From positions 1 to 62,121 of the IMG/VR virus record IMGVR_UViG_3300029787_000032: 62,121 bases of DNA, one strand, 5' to 3'. Below, in pieces: positions 1-8,757 of this stretch. The position numbers were made by a program, and so were the translations under genes. The notes beneath the pieces were generated by a model. The model was not told where the DNA came from, did not search any database, and saw only the letters and a program-made list of their open reading frames with translations. How positions within the stretch are numbered: the first letter of the stretch is position 1; every line of letters starts with the position of its first letter. The stretch is from a virus.

Positions 1-260
1 TCAGAACCTAAACCGCTTCCAACACCAATCCTAAATTCATCTGCTGAATCATCAAGTCCTACAACAAAGTCAACTGCGTTGCCATCAAACACTAATTTTG
101 CGTCCTCTGCTCCGCCATCACCAATCGTGAACGAAGGTGTAGTACCAGCTAGAGCAACGTCCCCGATAATGTTACCGTCTTTGATGGTTAGACCATCAAT
201 GGTTACACCGTTCGCGGATGTCTGTTCGCTAATAGTATCTACTTTTATTTCACTTGTCAT
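1..260 (-). CDS. Tail fibre protein, N-terminal part (runs off left edge)
   Basis: The first 86 codons of a fibre protein, starting MTSEIKVDTISEQTSANG and leaving the window at base 1. The start closely resembles that of the fibre at 56475-59420 (MSEIRVDTISEKTSANG), and both continue with a TIKDGN segment. It then enters a repeat with GDGGAEDAKLVFDGNAVDF and GLDDSAD motifs, also found in the partial fibre at the right edge. Bases 1-77 are identical to 61150-61226. The N-terminus probably attaches the fibre to the virion. It is likely the missing front of the right-edge gene; that link is inference. Confidence 0.85.
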   Translation of the reverse strand, partial: MTSEIKVDTISEQTSANGVTIDGLTIKDGNIIGDVALAGTTPSFTIGDGGAEDAKLVFDGNAVDFVVGLDDSADEFRIGVGSGLGS

Positions 261-269
261 AATTTGTCC

Positions 270-2486
270 TTAACAATGCAACGTACAAGGCACGGTATAA
301 CTACCATCACTGTACGTTTCTACTTTAATATTTGAATTTACTTTGGCAACTGTCTTGCTTCTTATAATATCATCATCTTGTTTTTTAGCTGTACCATCAC
401 CATTAGATACAAGAAGATCACCAGCTTCTACAGTTACGTCTTTATGTACTCTTATAATAAATGTACCAACTTGTGCGATATTCATATCATTAACATCACC
501 ATCAAGTCCATCATCAGCATCATCCCAATTTGAAAATACACCATAAACTTTTTTACTGTCTGCTGTGTCAGATACTTTACATTTATTATGTTTAATGTCA
601 TCTTCTTTAACAATAGTTCCTGTAAACTCAGTTCCTTCAGATGTAAAAGTAATTGCATCACCAACAGATTTACTACCTAACGCTATTGATTCTTTTACTG
701 TGTACGCTGCTTCTTTAACATCACCAACAGTTTGAGTTGCTGCCCATCTTACATCACCAACTTCAACATCATCAGGTAAAGTGTTATCTTCTGTCCAAAG
801 AGTATCTTGAGTTTCTTTATCTTCAGCAGTCCATAAAATTGCAGGCACTTCTGCAACAGCTTGATACCAATCACACATTTCATCTATTGATTCCATTATA
901 GTTCCACGAAGTATTGTTGGTTTAGAATTATCAGCAAGTCTTGACCAGTGAGAGCCAGTAAAACCATTATAAGAAACAGTTGAACCACTAACTTCAATTG
1001 AACCTTCTTCTGTACCAGCTTGATGAAATTGAGCTATTGTTCCATCATTAGTTAATCTGTTTAAATACATAATAGTAGCAGCAGATACAGTTGCACTTAG
1101 TTTATCTGTAAACAACTCAACTCCAGCATTTGCAATTCCTGATGATGATTTACCTACCATAAATTCACCTGAACTATTAAGTCTCATTTTTATAGCACCA
1201 CTAGTACCAAACTTCATTTCGTCTGCACCGTGGTCGTAAGTTATAATTCCTCTATTAGCTGCACCATTATCAGCAAAATGTATGTTACCTGAAGTTGATG
1301 TACTAGAACCTATGGTCATTCCAGCATTACCATTTGACTCTAAAAATAATTCATCTGCGTCAGAATTTGGGCCTGCTGTACTATCAGAAGTTCTAACTGT
1401 TAATTTTGCTGGATCACTTGTTGAGCCTATTGAAATATTACCGCCACTAAAGAAACGCATTCTTTCAGTGTTGTTTGTAGTAATAGCTATTGTATTTCCT
1501 GAAACTTCTTCAATAAAAGTGTCTCCACCACCATCAAGATATAGTCTTGAAGTTGCAGAAATATCCATATTCCCTGCAACGGAAAATGTTTGTGAGGGAC
1601 TATTGGTTCCGATTCCTATTCTATCATTACCACCATCAACAAATATCATATGAGTATTACCATTAGATTCTACTCGGAAGTCCATATCAATAGAATCATC
1701 ATTAATAGAAAATTCACTTGTTGTGCCATCAGAATAATATTTCCAAAGACCAGTTAAACTTCCATCTTTCATTACATCTACCTGTATGCCACCATCTTCA
1801 GTGCCATCTGTTTCATCTCTAGCTCGTGCCATCATACTAGCGTAAACAACATCTTGTGAGTTATCATTACGGCCTTCAAAATCTATTTGACCTAAATTAT
1901 CTCCAACTGCTGGAGAACTAGAGTTTCTATACAATCTTAAATTTGGACCACTGTTTGCATCAGCGTCAGTTGATATTAAAGATAGTGTGTCTAAATTACC
2001 TGCAGCAGAAAGTTCTAAACCAGCATTATGAACATGGGTTAACAGAACTTCACTATCAGCACCAAACTTTATTGAGTCACCGTCAACAGGTAAATTAATT
2101 CCTGTGCTAGATGTTAAAAACTTTTTAGTGTTATCGTAATATAAATCTACTGAACCATTATTATTACAATCAATGTGTGTTTCATTCATTGCACCATTGG
2201 TAATTTGAACATCGTTTCCAGCAAGAGTAAGATTACCTGCACTAGCCTCTCTAATAATACTAGCTGTACCAGAATGATATATTTCAAAATCACTATCATC
2301 ACCAAAGAATGCTTTTGAGTTATCACCTAGTTTTACATCATGATTAAATGTAGCTGTACCAGCGTCTGACATATCAAAGACTAATGCTGATATTTCACTA
2401 CCATCATCATTACCTTTAATAGTTACATCACCATCACTCGTGGTGTTTTTAATTATACCGTTAACGCCGTCAAATTCTAAAGGCAT
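270..2486 (-). CDS. Tail fibre / receptor-binding-type structural protein with C-terminal G2-like domain
   Basis: 738 residues. The body is rich in Asp, Gly, Ser and Thr, with fibre signatures such as DDSDFEIYHSGTASI, VLLTHVHNAGLELS and GNDRIGIGTNSPSQ, as in marine phage fibres that form trimeric beta-helices. The last ~120 residues change character: VYGVFSNWDD followed by a VEAGDLLVSNGDGTA segment resembles the G2-type autoproteolytic chaperone domain that releases itself after fibre folding. That assignment is by pattern only. The gene overlaps the upstream small gene by one base and is the last of the fibre run before the left-edge gene. Confidence 0.75.
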   Translation of the reverse strand: MPLEFDGVNGIIKNTTSDGDVTIKGNDDGSEISALVFDMSDAGTATFNHDVKLGDNSKAFFGDDSDFEIYHSGTASIIREASAGNLTLAGNDVQITNGAMNETHIDCNNNGSVDLYYDNTKKFLTSSTGINLPVDGDSIKFGADSEVLLTHVHNAGLELSAAGNLDTLSLISTDADANSGPNLRLYRNSSSPAVGDNLGQIDFEGRNDNSQDVVYASMMARARDETDGTEDGGIQVDVMKDGSLTGLWKYYSDGTTSEFSINDDSIDMDFRVESNGNTHMIFVDGGNDRIGIGTNSPSQTFSVAGNMDISATSRLYLDGGGDTFIEEVSGNTIAITTNNTERMRFFSGGNISIGSTSDPAKLTVRTSDSTAGPNSDADELFLESNGNAGMTIGSSTSTSGNIHFADNGAANRGIITYDHGADEMKFGTSGAIKMRLNSSGEFMVGKSSSGIANAGVELFTDKLSATVSAATIMYLNRLTNDGTIAQFHQAGTEEGSIEVSGSTVSYNGFTGSHWSRLADNSKPTILRGTIMESIDEMCDWYQAVAEVPAILWTAEDKETQDTLWTEDNTLPDDVEVGDVRWAATQTVGDVKEAAYTVKESIALGSKSVGDAITFTSEGTEFTGTIVKEDDIKHNKCKVSDTADSKKVYGVFSNWDDADDGLDGDVNDMNIAQVGTFIIRVHKDVTVEAGDLLVSNGDGTAKKQDDDIIRSKTVAKVNSNIKVETYSDGSYTVPCTLHC

Positions 2487-2668
2487 TACATCACCACCAC
2501 GACACCTGTTATGGTTACGATGGCGTTAAATGTAATTGGTCCTGCAAGAACTGCATGACCTACAACTTGATTAACATCAACAGTAGCATCGTGTTCAGGT
2601 ATAACCTCTGATGCCATTCCACCTGATCCAACAAATAACGGACCACCTATTTCTTCTTTGTATGCCAT
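2486..2668 (-). CDS. Small structural-region protein of unknown function
   Basis: 60 residues, MAYKEEIGGPLFVG... ending in a hydrophobic beta-type stretch (ITFNAIVTITGVVVVM). A strong ribosome-binding site (AAGGAG, 5-6 bases before ATG) supports the start. The stop overlaps the start of the following fibre gene, suggesting coupled translation. Its place among fibre genes suggests a small virion or fibre-assembly protein, but no family is recognised. Confidence 0.65.
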   Translation of the reverse strand: MAYKEEIGGPLFVGSGGMASEVIPEHDATVDVNQVVGHAVLAGPITFNAIVTITGVVVVM

Positions 2669-2677
2669 AGTTACTCC

Positions 2678-3007
2678 TTAACTAATTGCGTCAACTCTAC
2701 TTACCCAACAATCAAAACCGTTGGCTGTTCCGCTTTGTGCTTTCAATACGTCACCACTTTGCATAACAATTTTCGCACCACCTTGAATTATTTCAATTGA
2801 TGACGAAACCGGGACACTGACACCTTTGATTAAATATCTAGCAGTATCACTATCACCAGCGTCTGTAATAAATACATCTAGTGTGTCAGTTGTGGTTAGA
2901 ATATTAGCAAAACGAAGACCTACAACCGCATCATCGCTGTCTGCTGTAAAGATAGTGGTAGCAGAATTTGTTATTCTTTTACCATTTGATTCAAAATCTT
3001 GTGCCAT
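2678..3007 (-). CDS. Small virion structural protein (fibre or collar associated)
   Basis: 109 residues, predicted all-beta: MAQDFESNGKRITNSATTIFTADSDDAVVGLRFANI, then LDVFITDAGD and VPVSSSIEIIQGGAKIVMQSGDVLKAQSG. This is the pattern of small beta-sandwich virion proteins often found next to fibre genes in marine podoviruses and myoviruses. It lies between two fibre genes in the same direction. A structural role is inferred from pattern and position. Confidence 0.7.
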   Translation of the reverse strand: MAQDFESNGKRITNSATTIFTADSDDAVVGLRFANILTTTDTLDVFITDAGDSDTARYLIKGVSVPVSSSIEIIQGGAKIVMQSGDVLKAQSGTANGFDCWVSRVDAIS

Positions 3008-3029
3008 ATTTTTCTCCTATTTCCTTATA

Positions 3030-5894
3030 TCACAGCGCGATTGCCATTGCAACCGCCAGACCTTTACTAGCCTTTGTATCTAGCTGAGTCTGTATATTAG
3101 ATGTTACGCCGTCTGTATAGTTAAGTTCGGCTGTTGTCGCTGTAACTCCATCCATAATATTGAGTTCCGCAGTGGTTGCAGTGACTCCATCCATAATATT
3201 GAGTTCCGCAGCTGTAGCCGTAACGCCATCCAAGATGTTTAATTCAGCAGCTGTTGAGGTAACGTTGGTGCCACCTATATCTAATGTTGTCATGGACACT
3301 TCACCAGCCACAGTCAATATACCACTTGCAACGGTCATCAAGTCTGTATCGCCAGTGTGTCCTATAGTTGATCCATTTATTATGACATTGTCTACGGTCA
3401 ACGTAGTCAGTGTGCCCAAAGATGTAACATTTGCTTGAGCTGCTGTTTGTAGTGTACCAGCTAGTTGTGTAGCTGTAAGTCTGCCTGTGCTTGGATTGTA
3501 TGTAAAGTCTCCATCTGATTCTAAACCAACATTACCGGTAGCAGACTCATCTTCAATAAATGGTATTAAATTATTTTCATTTGTACTTTCATTATCAGCT
3601 ACAGATACATGAGCTGAGTTTGTTGCGTTTGTTGCATTTGTTACAGTAACGCCGGCGATAACTGTGTTGATAGCTGTGCCACCAATTGTGATCGCGTCAG
3701 CCTCTAGTGTTCCATCAATATCTGCATCACCCGATATATCTAAAGTTGCACCATCTAGTTCACCGGTAATTGTTAAGTTTCTAATACCAGTGTAATCTTT
3801 ATTAGAATCTAAAATAACTGCTTTAGAAGCAATCGCTGTACCAACTGCAGTAGAACCTAGATCTAATGCGTTAAGTTCGCCAACCACCGCTGTAACACCG
3901 TCAAGTGTATTTAACTCAGCTGTTGTAGCTGTCACACCGTCCATGATGTTTAACTCAGCTGTAGTTGATGTTACTCCATCAAGTATGTTAAGTTCTTCAG
4001 GTGTAGATGTAATCTGTGTAGTGCTTGCAGCTGCTAATACAGGTAATGTACCTGAAACGTTTGGTAGATTAATTGTTCTATCGCCAGTGGGATCTACAAT
4101 TGTAAGTGTAGTTTCATTTGCATCAGCAGTAGCACCTTCAAATATTATTGCGTTTTCAGCCTGCATTGTAACTGTGTCTACAGTCGTAGTTGTGCCTGCT
4201 ACAGTTAGTTTAGGTACAAGTAATTCTCCTGTGCTTGGATTATATCTTAGTGCCCCTGTGTCATCTAATAAACCATTTGACTCATCGTGAAATACAACAG
4301 GAAAGTTTGAGTTAGTTGTACTATCGCTAACTGTTACATTTGAGACTGTTGTTCCTGCGATCACACTTGCTAGAGCAGTACCGTTAACAGTTATTGCATC
4401 TGCCTCTAATGTACCGTCAATATCTGCATCACCACTTACGTCAAGAGAACCTGCATCAAGCTCACCTGTTAGTGTTATATTTCTAAATGATGCTACGTCT
4501 TTATTGGCATCTGCTGTTACAACTTTACTCGCAACCACTGTTCCAACGGCTGCTCCCGTATCACTATAGTTAAGTTCTGTTGCTGTTGCAGTTACACCAT
4601 CTAAAATGTTTAATTCAGCTGCTGTAGAAGTGACACCGTCTAATATATTAAGTTCCGCTGCTGTTGATGTTACACCATCTAAAATGTTTAGCTCGGCTGC
4701 TGTTGATGTTACCGTAGTACCATCAATTGAAAGTGCGTCTGTTTCTAACGTGCCATCAACATCCACATTGCCAGAAACATCTAAACTAGATGCTTCGATT
4801 TCACCACTTGCTTTAAATATTACATTGTCGCCACCAGACACTTCAAAGATAATTTGATTGTCTGTTCCAAATTTAATTCTGTTGTCTGCGTCTCTACCTA
4901 TTTCTAAACTTGTATTAACGACAGAAGTAATTCCTGTTTGTGCTGCATCGACTGCTAATGTAACTGTGTTAGAAGAAGCGCTTGAAGCTAGTCCTGTACC
5001 ACCGGCAACGGTTAACGTTTCACTGTCAAGGTCAATTGCAATCGTACCACTGTCAGTTGTTATATCTAAATCTTCAGCTGTTACTGATGCTGCCACAAAA
5101 GCTTTAATTGATTGTTGAGTAGCTAGTGCTGTTGCTGAGTCACTTGCCATGTCATCTTCATCTTTTATAGATGTAACAGTTGATCCACTTGCTAAAGTTA
5201 AACTTGTGCTAAGAGTAACTCCACCACCATCTACAATAACGATGGCATTGTCACCATCTGTAAATCCAATATTAGCTGTTTGTACTTCACCACCAACTTT
5301 TATATCTCCAGATACATCAACTCTTGTACTTGCATTTAAATCAATAATCGCTTCACCATCTATACGTAAAGTACCATCAGATGATTGTTGTATAAAAGAT
5401 GCTGTGTCACCAAATTGAATTTTTTCGGTGCTGTTCATTAATATGTCGTCAGAGAACAAGAAGTAGTCTTCGTCTTCTTTCCAAGTTATAACTCCGTCAT
5501 TACTTTCGCCGTCGAACGTAAGACTATAGTCAACACCAGCTGCTCCATTACCAATGACAAGACTATTACTACCATTTATGAAAGTTGATTTACTAGAAGG
5601 TAAAGTTACAAAAACATCTTTTGTTCCTGCACTAAAACTAACAGCACTATCACTGTTAGAACTTGAGATAACTGTAGTACGAGCTAATGTGTCAGGTGTT
5701 GCGTCAGCTACTGTGCCAATACCAAGTTCCCATTCATCAGCGTTACGATTAACAACTGCATAGTAAGTTGTATTACCATCACCTATTGCTGTAACAAAAG
5801 ATTGAAAGCCAGCTACTGCTCCGCCTAAACTGTATGTACCAGTTCCCGTTGTGGTTGTGGTCTCTCTGACTCTATCTTCTATTTTTAAAACCAT
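3030..5894 (-). CDS. Long tail fibre protein with TAAELN repeats
   Basis: 954 residues. The N-terminal ~100 residues (MVLKIEDRVRETTTTTGTGTYSLGG...) look like a virion-attachment domain. The rest is repetitive fibre. A 13-residue unit, T-[SA]-T-[AT]-x-ELN-[IAT]-[LM]-D-G-V, occurs 12 times in three blocks of four. Between blocks are LDVSGDADIDGTLEADAI units that are also repeated. No enzyme domain is seen. The gene follows the adaptor gene by two bases, so it is probably a major fibre or fibre-anchor protein. Confidence 0.8.
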   Translation of the reverse strand: MVLKIEDRVRETTTTTGTGTYSLGGAVAGFQSFVTAIGDGNTTYYAVVNRNADEWELGIGTVADATPDTLARTTVISSSNSDSAVSFSAGTKDVFVTLPSSKSTFINGSNSLVIGNGAAGVDYSLTFDGESNDGVITWKEDEDYFLFSDDILMNSTEKIQFGDTASFIQQSSDGTLRIDGEAIIDLNASTRVDVSGDIKVGGEVQTANIGFTDGDNAIVIVDGGGVTLSTSLTLASGSTVTSIKDEDDMASDSATALATQQSIKAFVAASVTAEDLDITTDSGTIAIDLDSETLTVAGGTGLASSASSNTVTLAVDAAQTGITSVVNTSLEIGRDADNRIKFGTDNQIIFEVSGGDNVIFKASGEIEASSLDVSGNVDVDGTLETDALSIDGTTVTSTAAELNILDGVTSTAAELNILDGVTSTAAELNILDGVTATATELNYSDTGAAVGTVVASKVVTADANKDVASFRNITLTGELDAGSLDVSGDADIDGTLEADAITVNGTALASVIAGTTVSNVTVSDSTTNSNFPVVFHDESNGLLDDTGALRYNPSTGELLVPKLTVAGTTTTVDTVTMQAENAIIFEGATADANETTLTIVDPTGDRTINLPNVSGTLPVLAAASTTQITSTPEELNILDGVTSTTAELNIMDGVTATTAELNTLDGVTAVVGELNALDLGSTAVGTAIASKAVILDSNKDYTGIRNLTITGELDGATLDISGDADIDGTLEADAITIGGTAINTVIAGVTVTNATNATNSAHVSVADNESTNENNLIPFIEDESATGNVGLESDGDFTYNPSTGRLTATQLAGTLQTAAQANVTSLGTLTTLTVDNVIINGSTIGHTGDTDLMTVASGILTVAGEVSMTTLDIGGTNVTSTAAELNILDGVTATAAELNIMDGVTATTAELNIMDGVTATTAELNYTDGVTSNIQTQLDTKASKGLAVAMAIAL

Positions 5895-5896
5895 AA

Positions 5897-6511
5897 CTAC
5901 CTAGTAAAGTTATCGCCACGTTTCAACGCAAGCTCACCGTTAACTGATTGAACGGCTTCTTGATACCGTTGTTGATAAACTTGTTGTTGAGCAGGGTTTT
6001 TATTATAAACAGCTGCTTCGATAAGAGAACCATAAAGTAGTGCATCATAAGCATGTTCTGTTAACCAATTTGTAGCTGTATCACTATCAAGAGCATCAAA
6101 TCTTCTTCTGTAATTAATTTCTAAATTTAAACCAGCGCTTGGAGTTGGTGCAACTATAAAAAAGTTATCATCCCAATCTGCATAGTATTTTGGAGTGCCA
6201 GTGCTTGTTCTAGTTGGCCAATACTCATTAATGTAACTAACATCTCTATATTCAAGAGGTGTTCTTGCTGCTGCTGAAGATAACACTTGAAAAGATATAG
6301 AAGAAACATAGTCTGATGGTTTGGTTATAAAAGGATCACTGGCTGTTAATGCAGAAGTAACGTGTTTTTGTAAACCGGGACAGTTCTCTAATTCTCTTGA
6401 TAGTCTTAATTCTGCTGTCGCTATAAACTGTAAACTTTCTGTTGCAAACGCTGAACTATTGTCCTCTGTTAAGTCAATTAAATCTTGTTTTAATATTGTA
6501 AATGTTGTCAT
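5897..6511 (-). CDS. Head-tail adaptor / tail-tube-A-like protein
   Basis: 204 residues. An N-terminal helical part (LIDLTEDNSSAFATESLQFIATAELRLSREL) is followed by a beta part with FFIVAPTPSAGLNLEINYRRR and a C-terminal helix rich in Gln and Tyr. This matches the connector/adaptor family of short-tailed phages (SU10-adaptor or T7 gp11-like) that sits under the portal. A second, related-looking adaptor is encoded at 8758-9429. It overlaps the upstream gene by four bases. Confidence 0.65.
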   Translation of the reverse strand: MTTFTILKQDLIDLTEDNSSAFATESLQFIATAELRLSRELENCPGLQKHVTSALTASDPFITKPSDYVSSISFQVLSSAAARTPLEYRDVSYINEYWPTRTSTGTPKYYADWDDNFFIVAPTPSAGLNLEINYRRRFDALDSDTATNWLTEHAYDALLYGSLIEAAVYNKNPAQQQVYQQRYQEAVQSVNGELALKRGDNFTR

Positions 6512-6831
6512 GATACCGTCACTGTTCCAATTTTAAATAAAGCTGTTATGTCTTGTGCAACAGTTGCTGGTTGCATTGTGTCAGAAGAAAATACGCTGTC
6601 GGCACCTCTTCCAATTGAAACAAAAACAACATGTTGTTCTTGAGGTCTAGCATCTTTTAAAGCAATATCGTCTGCTTTGGCTCTTTTAGGCTCCAATTGT
6701 GGGTGCTTAGCTTCATATTCTGTTTTATGCACCAAAGAACCATTCCATTCTTTTACCATTTCTTTATAGGGAAATGATACTCCACTTCGATCAGAAATCG
6801 CTTTTGCGTATTTACCTTTTGCGTACGCCAT
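6508..6831 (-). CDS. Conserved marine-phage structural-region protein
   Basis: 107 residues, starting MAYAKGKYAKAISDRSGVSFPYKEMVKEWNG, with a YEAKHPQLEPKRAK stretch and a beta-type C-terminus. This N-terminal pattern is familiar from uncharacterised structural-module proteins of marine phages; no function is assigned. A good ribosome-binding site (GGAGG, 5 bases before ATG) fixes the start. It is coupled to the adaptor gene by an ATGA overlap. Confidence 0.7.
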   Translation of the reverse strand: MAYAKGKYAKAISDRSGVSFPYKEMVKEWNGSLVHKTEYEAKHPQLEPKRAKADDIALKDARPQEQHVVFVSIGRGADSVFSSDTMQPATVAQDITALFKIGTVTVS

Positions 6832-6912
6832 TTAACCTCCAAATTGTACAGTACTTAACATGTAACCAATAGTCAATAAGAAGATAATTAAGTAGAGTTT
6901 AAGCTCAAACAC
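6832..6912 (-). CDS. Candidate 26-residue membrane peptide
   Basis: An open frame starts at GTG, overlaps the previous stop, and ends in TAA directly before the next ATG. The peptide is almost entirely hydrophobic (FELKLYLIIFLLTIGYMLS), one membrane segment. It fills the only gap in a tightly packed cassette and contains the next gene's GGAGG site. The GTG start and short length make this tentative. It could act in lysis or be chance. Confidence 0.35.
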   Translation of the reverse strand: MFELKLYLIIFLLTIGYMLSTVQFGG

Positions 6913-7135
6913 CTAGGTCTTCTGTAAGTATTTTGACAATTCTTTTTCTCCCCATGTCAATCTCTACTTCAGCCTCGACCTGCACGCACTGCATGTAAAC
7001 TCCCTCTTGTTCTGGGCCTATGTTTTGCATAGCTATACGTTTGGTCTTCAAACAATCAGCCATTCCTTCAGTCGGCACCGTCTCTATTATGGAACCGTTA
7101 GTTATCAATAATACTGCGAATAATGTTTCAATCAT
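6905..7135 (-). CDS. Small secreted or membrane-anchored protein in the lysis cassette
   Basis: 76 residues from the ATG at 7135, which overlaps the upstream stop. An upstream TTG start would add ten residues. MIETLFAVLLITNG looks like a short signal or anchor segment. Two cysteines follow (DCLKTKR, MQCVQVEAEVE), the pattern of several small exported proteins near phage lysis genes. It could be a spanin-like or superinfection-related protein; no family is recognised. Confidence 0.55.
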   Translation of the reverse strand: MIETLFAVLLITNGSIIETVPTEGMADCLKTKRIAMQNIGPEQEGVYMQCVQVEAEVEIDMGRKRIVKILTEDLGV

Positions 7136-7523
7136 GTGATGTTCCGTTTGCTCTAAGTTTATCAATTAGTGTTTCTACGTCAATCATACGTTCTTCAATA
7201 AATTGTAACTGCATGTTTAGTTTTGCAATCTCTGGAATTTCTGAATTAACGTGTGTACGAAGTTCTTCTTGTGTTTTGGAAAGCCATTCCACCAACATGT
7301 AGAGTTCGTTTACTTGTGGACTGACCATGGTGCCTTTGGGGACTCCGTCTATAAAATCATTAGCAGCTTCCATGTCTTGTGCCATTAATTGTTGATTTGT
7401 TTCCAACGTATTTAAACGTTCAATCACAGAAAAATAGCTCATAGTGCCGATCGCCACGGCAGCCAAAATTGCCAGTAAGTTACGCGCCGGGAGTGAAATT
7501 GCTGTGTTATCTGACAGTTTCAT
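7128..7523 (-). CDS. Membrane-anchored coiled-coil protein near lysis genes
   Basis: 131 residues. After MKLSDNTAISLPARN there is one membrane segment (LLAILAAVAIGTMSYFSV), then long helices predicted to coil (IERLNTLETNQQLMAQDMEAA; IAKLNMQLQFIEERMIDVETLIDKL). This fits a bitopic inner-membrane protein with a periplasmic coiled coil, the form of an i-spanin, although that role is only inferred from its place near the amidase and holin. Its start lies inside the tiny frame at 7507-7584 and lacks a clear ribosome-binding site. Confidence 0.6.
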   Translation of the reverse strand: MKLSDNTAISLPARNLLAILAAVAIGTMSYFSVIERLNTLETNQQLMAQDMEAANDFIDGVPKGTMVSPQVNELYMLVEWLSKTQEELRTHVNSEIPEIAKLNMQLQFIEERMIDVETLIDKLRANGTSHD

Positions 7524-7584
7524 AAAAACATAAAATAATTGCTACATAAAAAAAATAAATACCTAAACCAGAAAAATCCATCAT
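7507..7584 (-). CDS. Candidate 25-residue membrane peptide
   Basis: Starts at an ATG overlapping the upstream TGA and encodes MMDFSGLGIYFFYVAIILCFYETVR, written here as a 25-residue peptide with one membrane span (GIYFFYVAIILCFY). It ends 17 bases inside the following gene, which has no clear ribosome site of its own, so coupled translation would explain the layout. Similar tiny membrane peptides in lysis cassettes can be holin regulators. Tentative because of its size. Confidence 0.4.
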   Translation of the reverse strand: MMDFSGLGIYFFYVAIILCFYETVR

Positions 7585-7811
7585 ACTTCGTCCATTTCTA
7601 CAAATCTGCCTTCACAAAAATATTCAAAGGATTGCATAGTCATTCCGTCTATATCTCTAAACTTTAGTAATAAACTATCTACCAGCATTACCTTATTGTC
7701 AAAAAGATAGTCTTGACAATGGTCTTCAGAAATAAATTGCATATCTTGAAGATGCGTATTTCTAGTTTGTTCGCCTTCGTACCACATCATTACGGTCAGT
7801 ACCCAAATCAT
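7581..7811 (-). CDS. Small cysteine-containing exported-type protein
   Basis: 76 residues, beginning MIWVLTVMMWYEGEQTRNTHLQDMQFISEDHCQDYL and ending YFCEGRFVEMDEV. The first ten residues are hydrophobic, like a short anchor, and two cysteines flank a helical middle. Overlaps on both sides (ATGA types) place it in one transcript with the holin. Function unknown; it resembles in form the protein at 6905-7135. Confidence 0.55.
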   Translation of the reverse strand: MIWVLTVMMWYEGEQTRNTHLQDMQFISEDHCQDYLFDNKVMLVDSLLLKFRDIDGMTMQSFEYFCEGRFVEMDEV

Positions 7812-8215
7812 TTTTTAAACTTTTTTAATGTTGATACACCGAAACTTCCTCCCACTATTGTGAGGATAATGACCCAATAATAATCGTTAGCTTGTGCCAA
7901 AATTTCCCATCCTCTATTCATATAAGGTTGTAGTGGCCCAATAAAATGACATATGAAAATACCACTAAATGTCAAAGTGAGCCATTCGTCTTTCCATGAG
8001 TTTTCTGTTTGGCGCACCTGTTCTAGTTGTACTCCAATCTTAGCTACATCTACATCTCTTGCAGCTTCTATCTCTTTAGCTTTAATTATTTTATCCTTCT
8101 CAAGCTTGTGACTTATAGCTCCGACAGTTTTTTCAGTTATAAGTTTTGCAACGGGATTACCAAGTAAACTACTGCCTAATCCAATTAAAGGTTTAATCAA
8201 TAACAAGGGATTCAT
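7808..8215 (-). CDS. Holin, GTA three-transmembrane type
   Basis: 135 residues. A hydrophobic start (MNPLLLIKPLIGLGSSLLGNPVAKLI) is followed by a charged helix (KLEKDKIIKAKEIEAARDVDVAKI), the signature ENSWKDEWLTLTFSGIF, and two C-terminal membrane segments ending in SFGVSTLKKFKK. This matches the 3-TM holin family linked to gene-transfer-agent and phage release, which permeabilises the inner membrane so that lysin reaches the wall. It directly follows the amidase gene with a one-base overlap, as expected for a lysis pair. Confidence 0.8.
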   Translation of the reverse strand: MNPLLLIKPLIGLGSSLLGNPVAKLITEKTVGAISHKLEKDKIIKAKEIEAARDVDVAKIGVQLEQVRQTENSWKDEWLTLTFSGIFICHFIGPLQPYMNRGWEILAQANDYYWVIILTIVGGSFGVSTLKKFKK

Positions 8216-8637
8216 TATAAATTATCCTTTTTCCATTTTTGAACGTCAAATGATGGACATTCTTTTTCACTTATTTCATTATGACCAATAATATTAGCGT
8301 CTGGATATTGATCTTGTAGTTCTTTAACTAACACCAAAAGAGCTATCCATTGATGATTAGTAAAATTATTTTCAGCAGAATTATCATCAGCCATGCCTCC
8401 TACAAGACAAATACCTATGCTTTTGTGATTATATCCAGCAGCATGTGCTCCTGAATCACGAATATCTCGTCCGTCTTCAACTTCTCCCGAACGTTTTATT
8501 ACTTTGTGATAACCAATATCTCGCCATCCATTGCCATTGACATGCCAATCTTTTATGGTTGCTGCATCCACATCCATAGAAGTTTTTGTTGCCGCACAAT
8601 GGATAACGATTAACTCTGTTGAATTCCGTGGTTCCAT
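8215..8637 (-). CDS. N-acetylmuramoyl-L-alanine amidase (endolysin, T7-lysozyme-like)
   Basis: 140 residues, one amidase_2 domain that cleaves the bond between muramic acid and the stem peptide. Zinc ligands are visible: His13 (IVIHCAATK), His119 (IIGHNEIS) and Cys127 (KECPSF). Tyr43 (DIGYHKVI) and Lys125 fit the T7 lysozyme catalytic positions. The length is close to T7 gp3.5 (~150). No signal peptide is present, so export depends on the holin encoded next. Confidence 0.93.
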   Translation of the reverse strand: MEPRNSTELIVIHCAATKTSMDVDAATIKDWHVNGNGWRDIGYHKVIKRSGEVEDGRDIRDSGAHAAGYNHKSIGICLVGGMADDNSAENNFTNHQWIALLVLVKELQDQYPDANIIGHNEISEKECPSFDVQKWKKDNL

Positions 8638-8747
8638 TATTTTACCAATGCAATAATAATTATAATTACAATGGCTGCTGCAATAATCTTTTTCTTCTTA
8701 TCAAGATTCATCGCCCAGTCTTTTATAAAAAGTAACTTACTAATCAT
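8637..8747 (-). CDS. Small membrane protein, 36 residues
   Basis: The ATG at 8747 has a perfect AGGAGG site four bases upstream, so it is preferred over a longer upstream reading. The product is MISKLLFIKDWAMNLDKKKK followed by a hydrophobic stretch IIAAAIVIIIIIALVK, a single C-terminal membrane anchor. It touches the amidase start. A role in lysis timing is plausible but unproven. Confidence 0.7.
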   Translation of the reverse strand: MISKLLFIKDWAMNLDKKKKIIAAAIVIIIIIALVK

Positions 8748-8757
8748 AAATCCTCCT

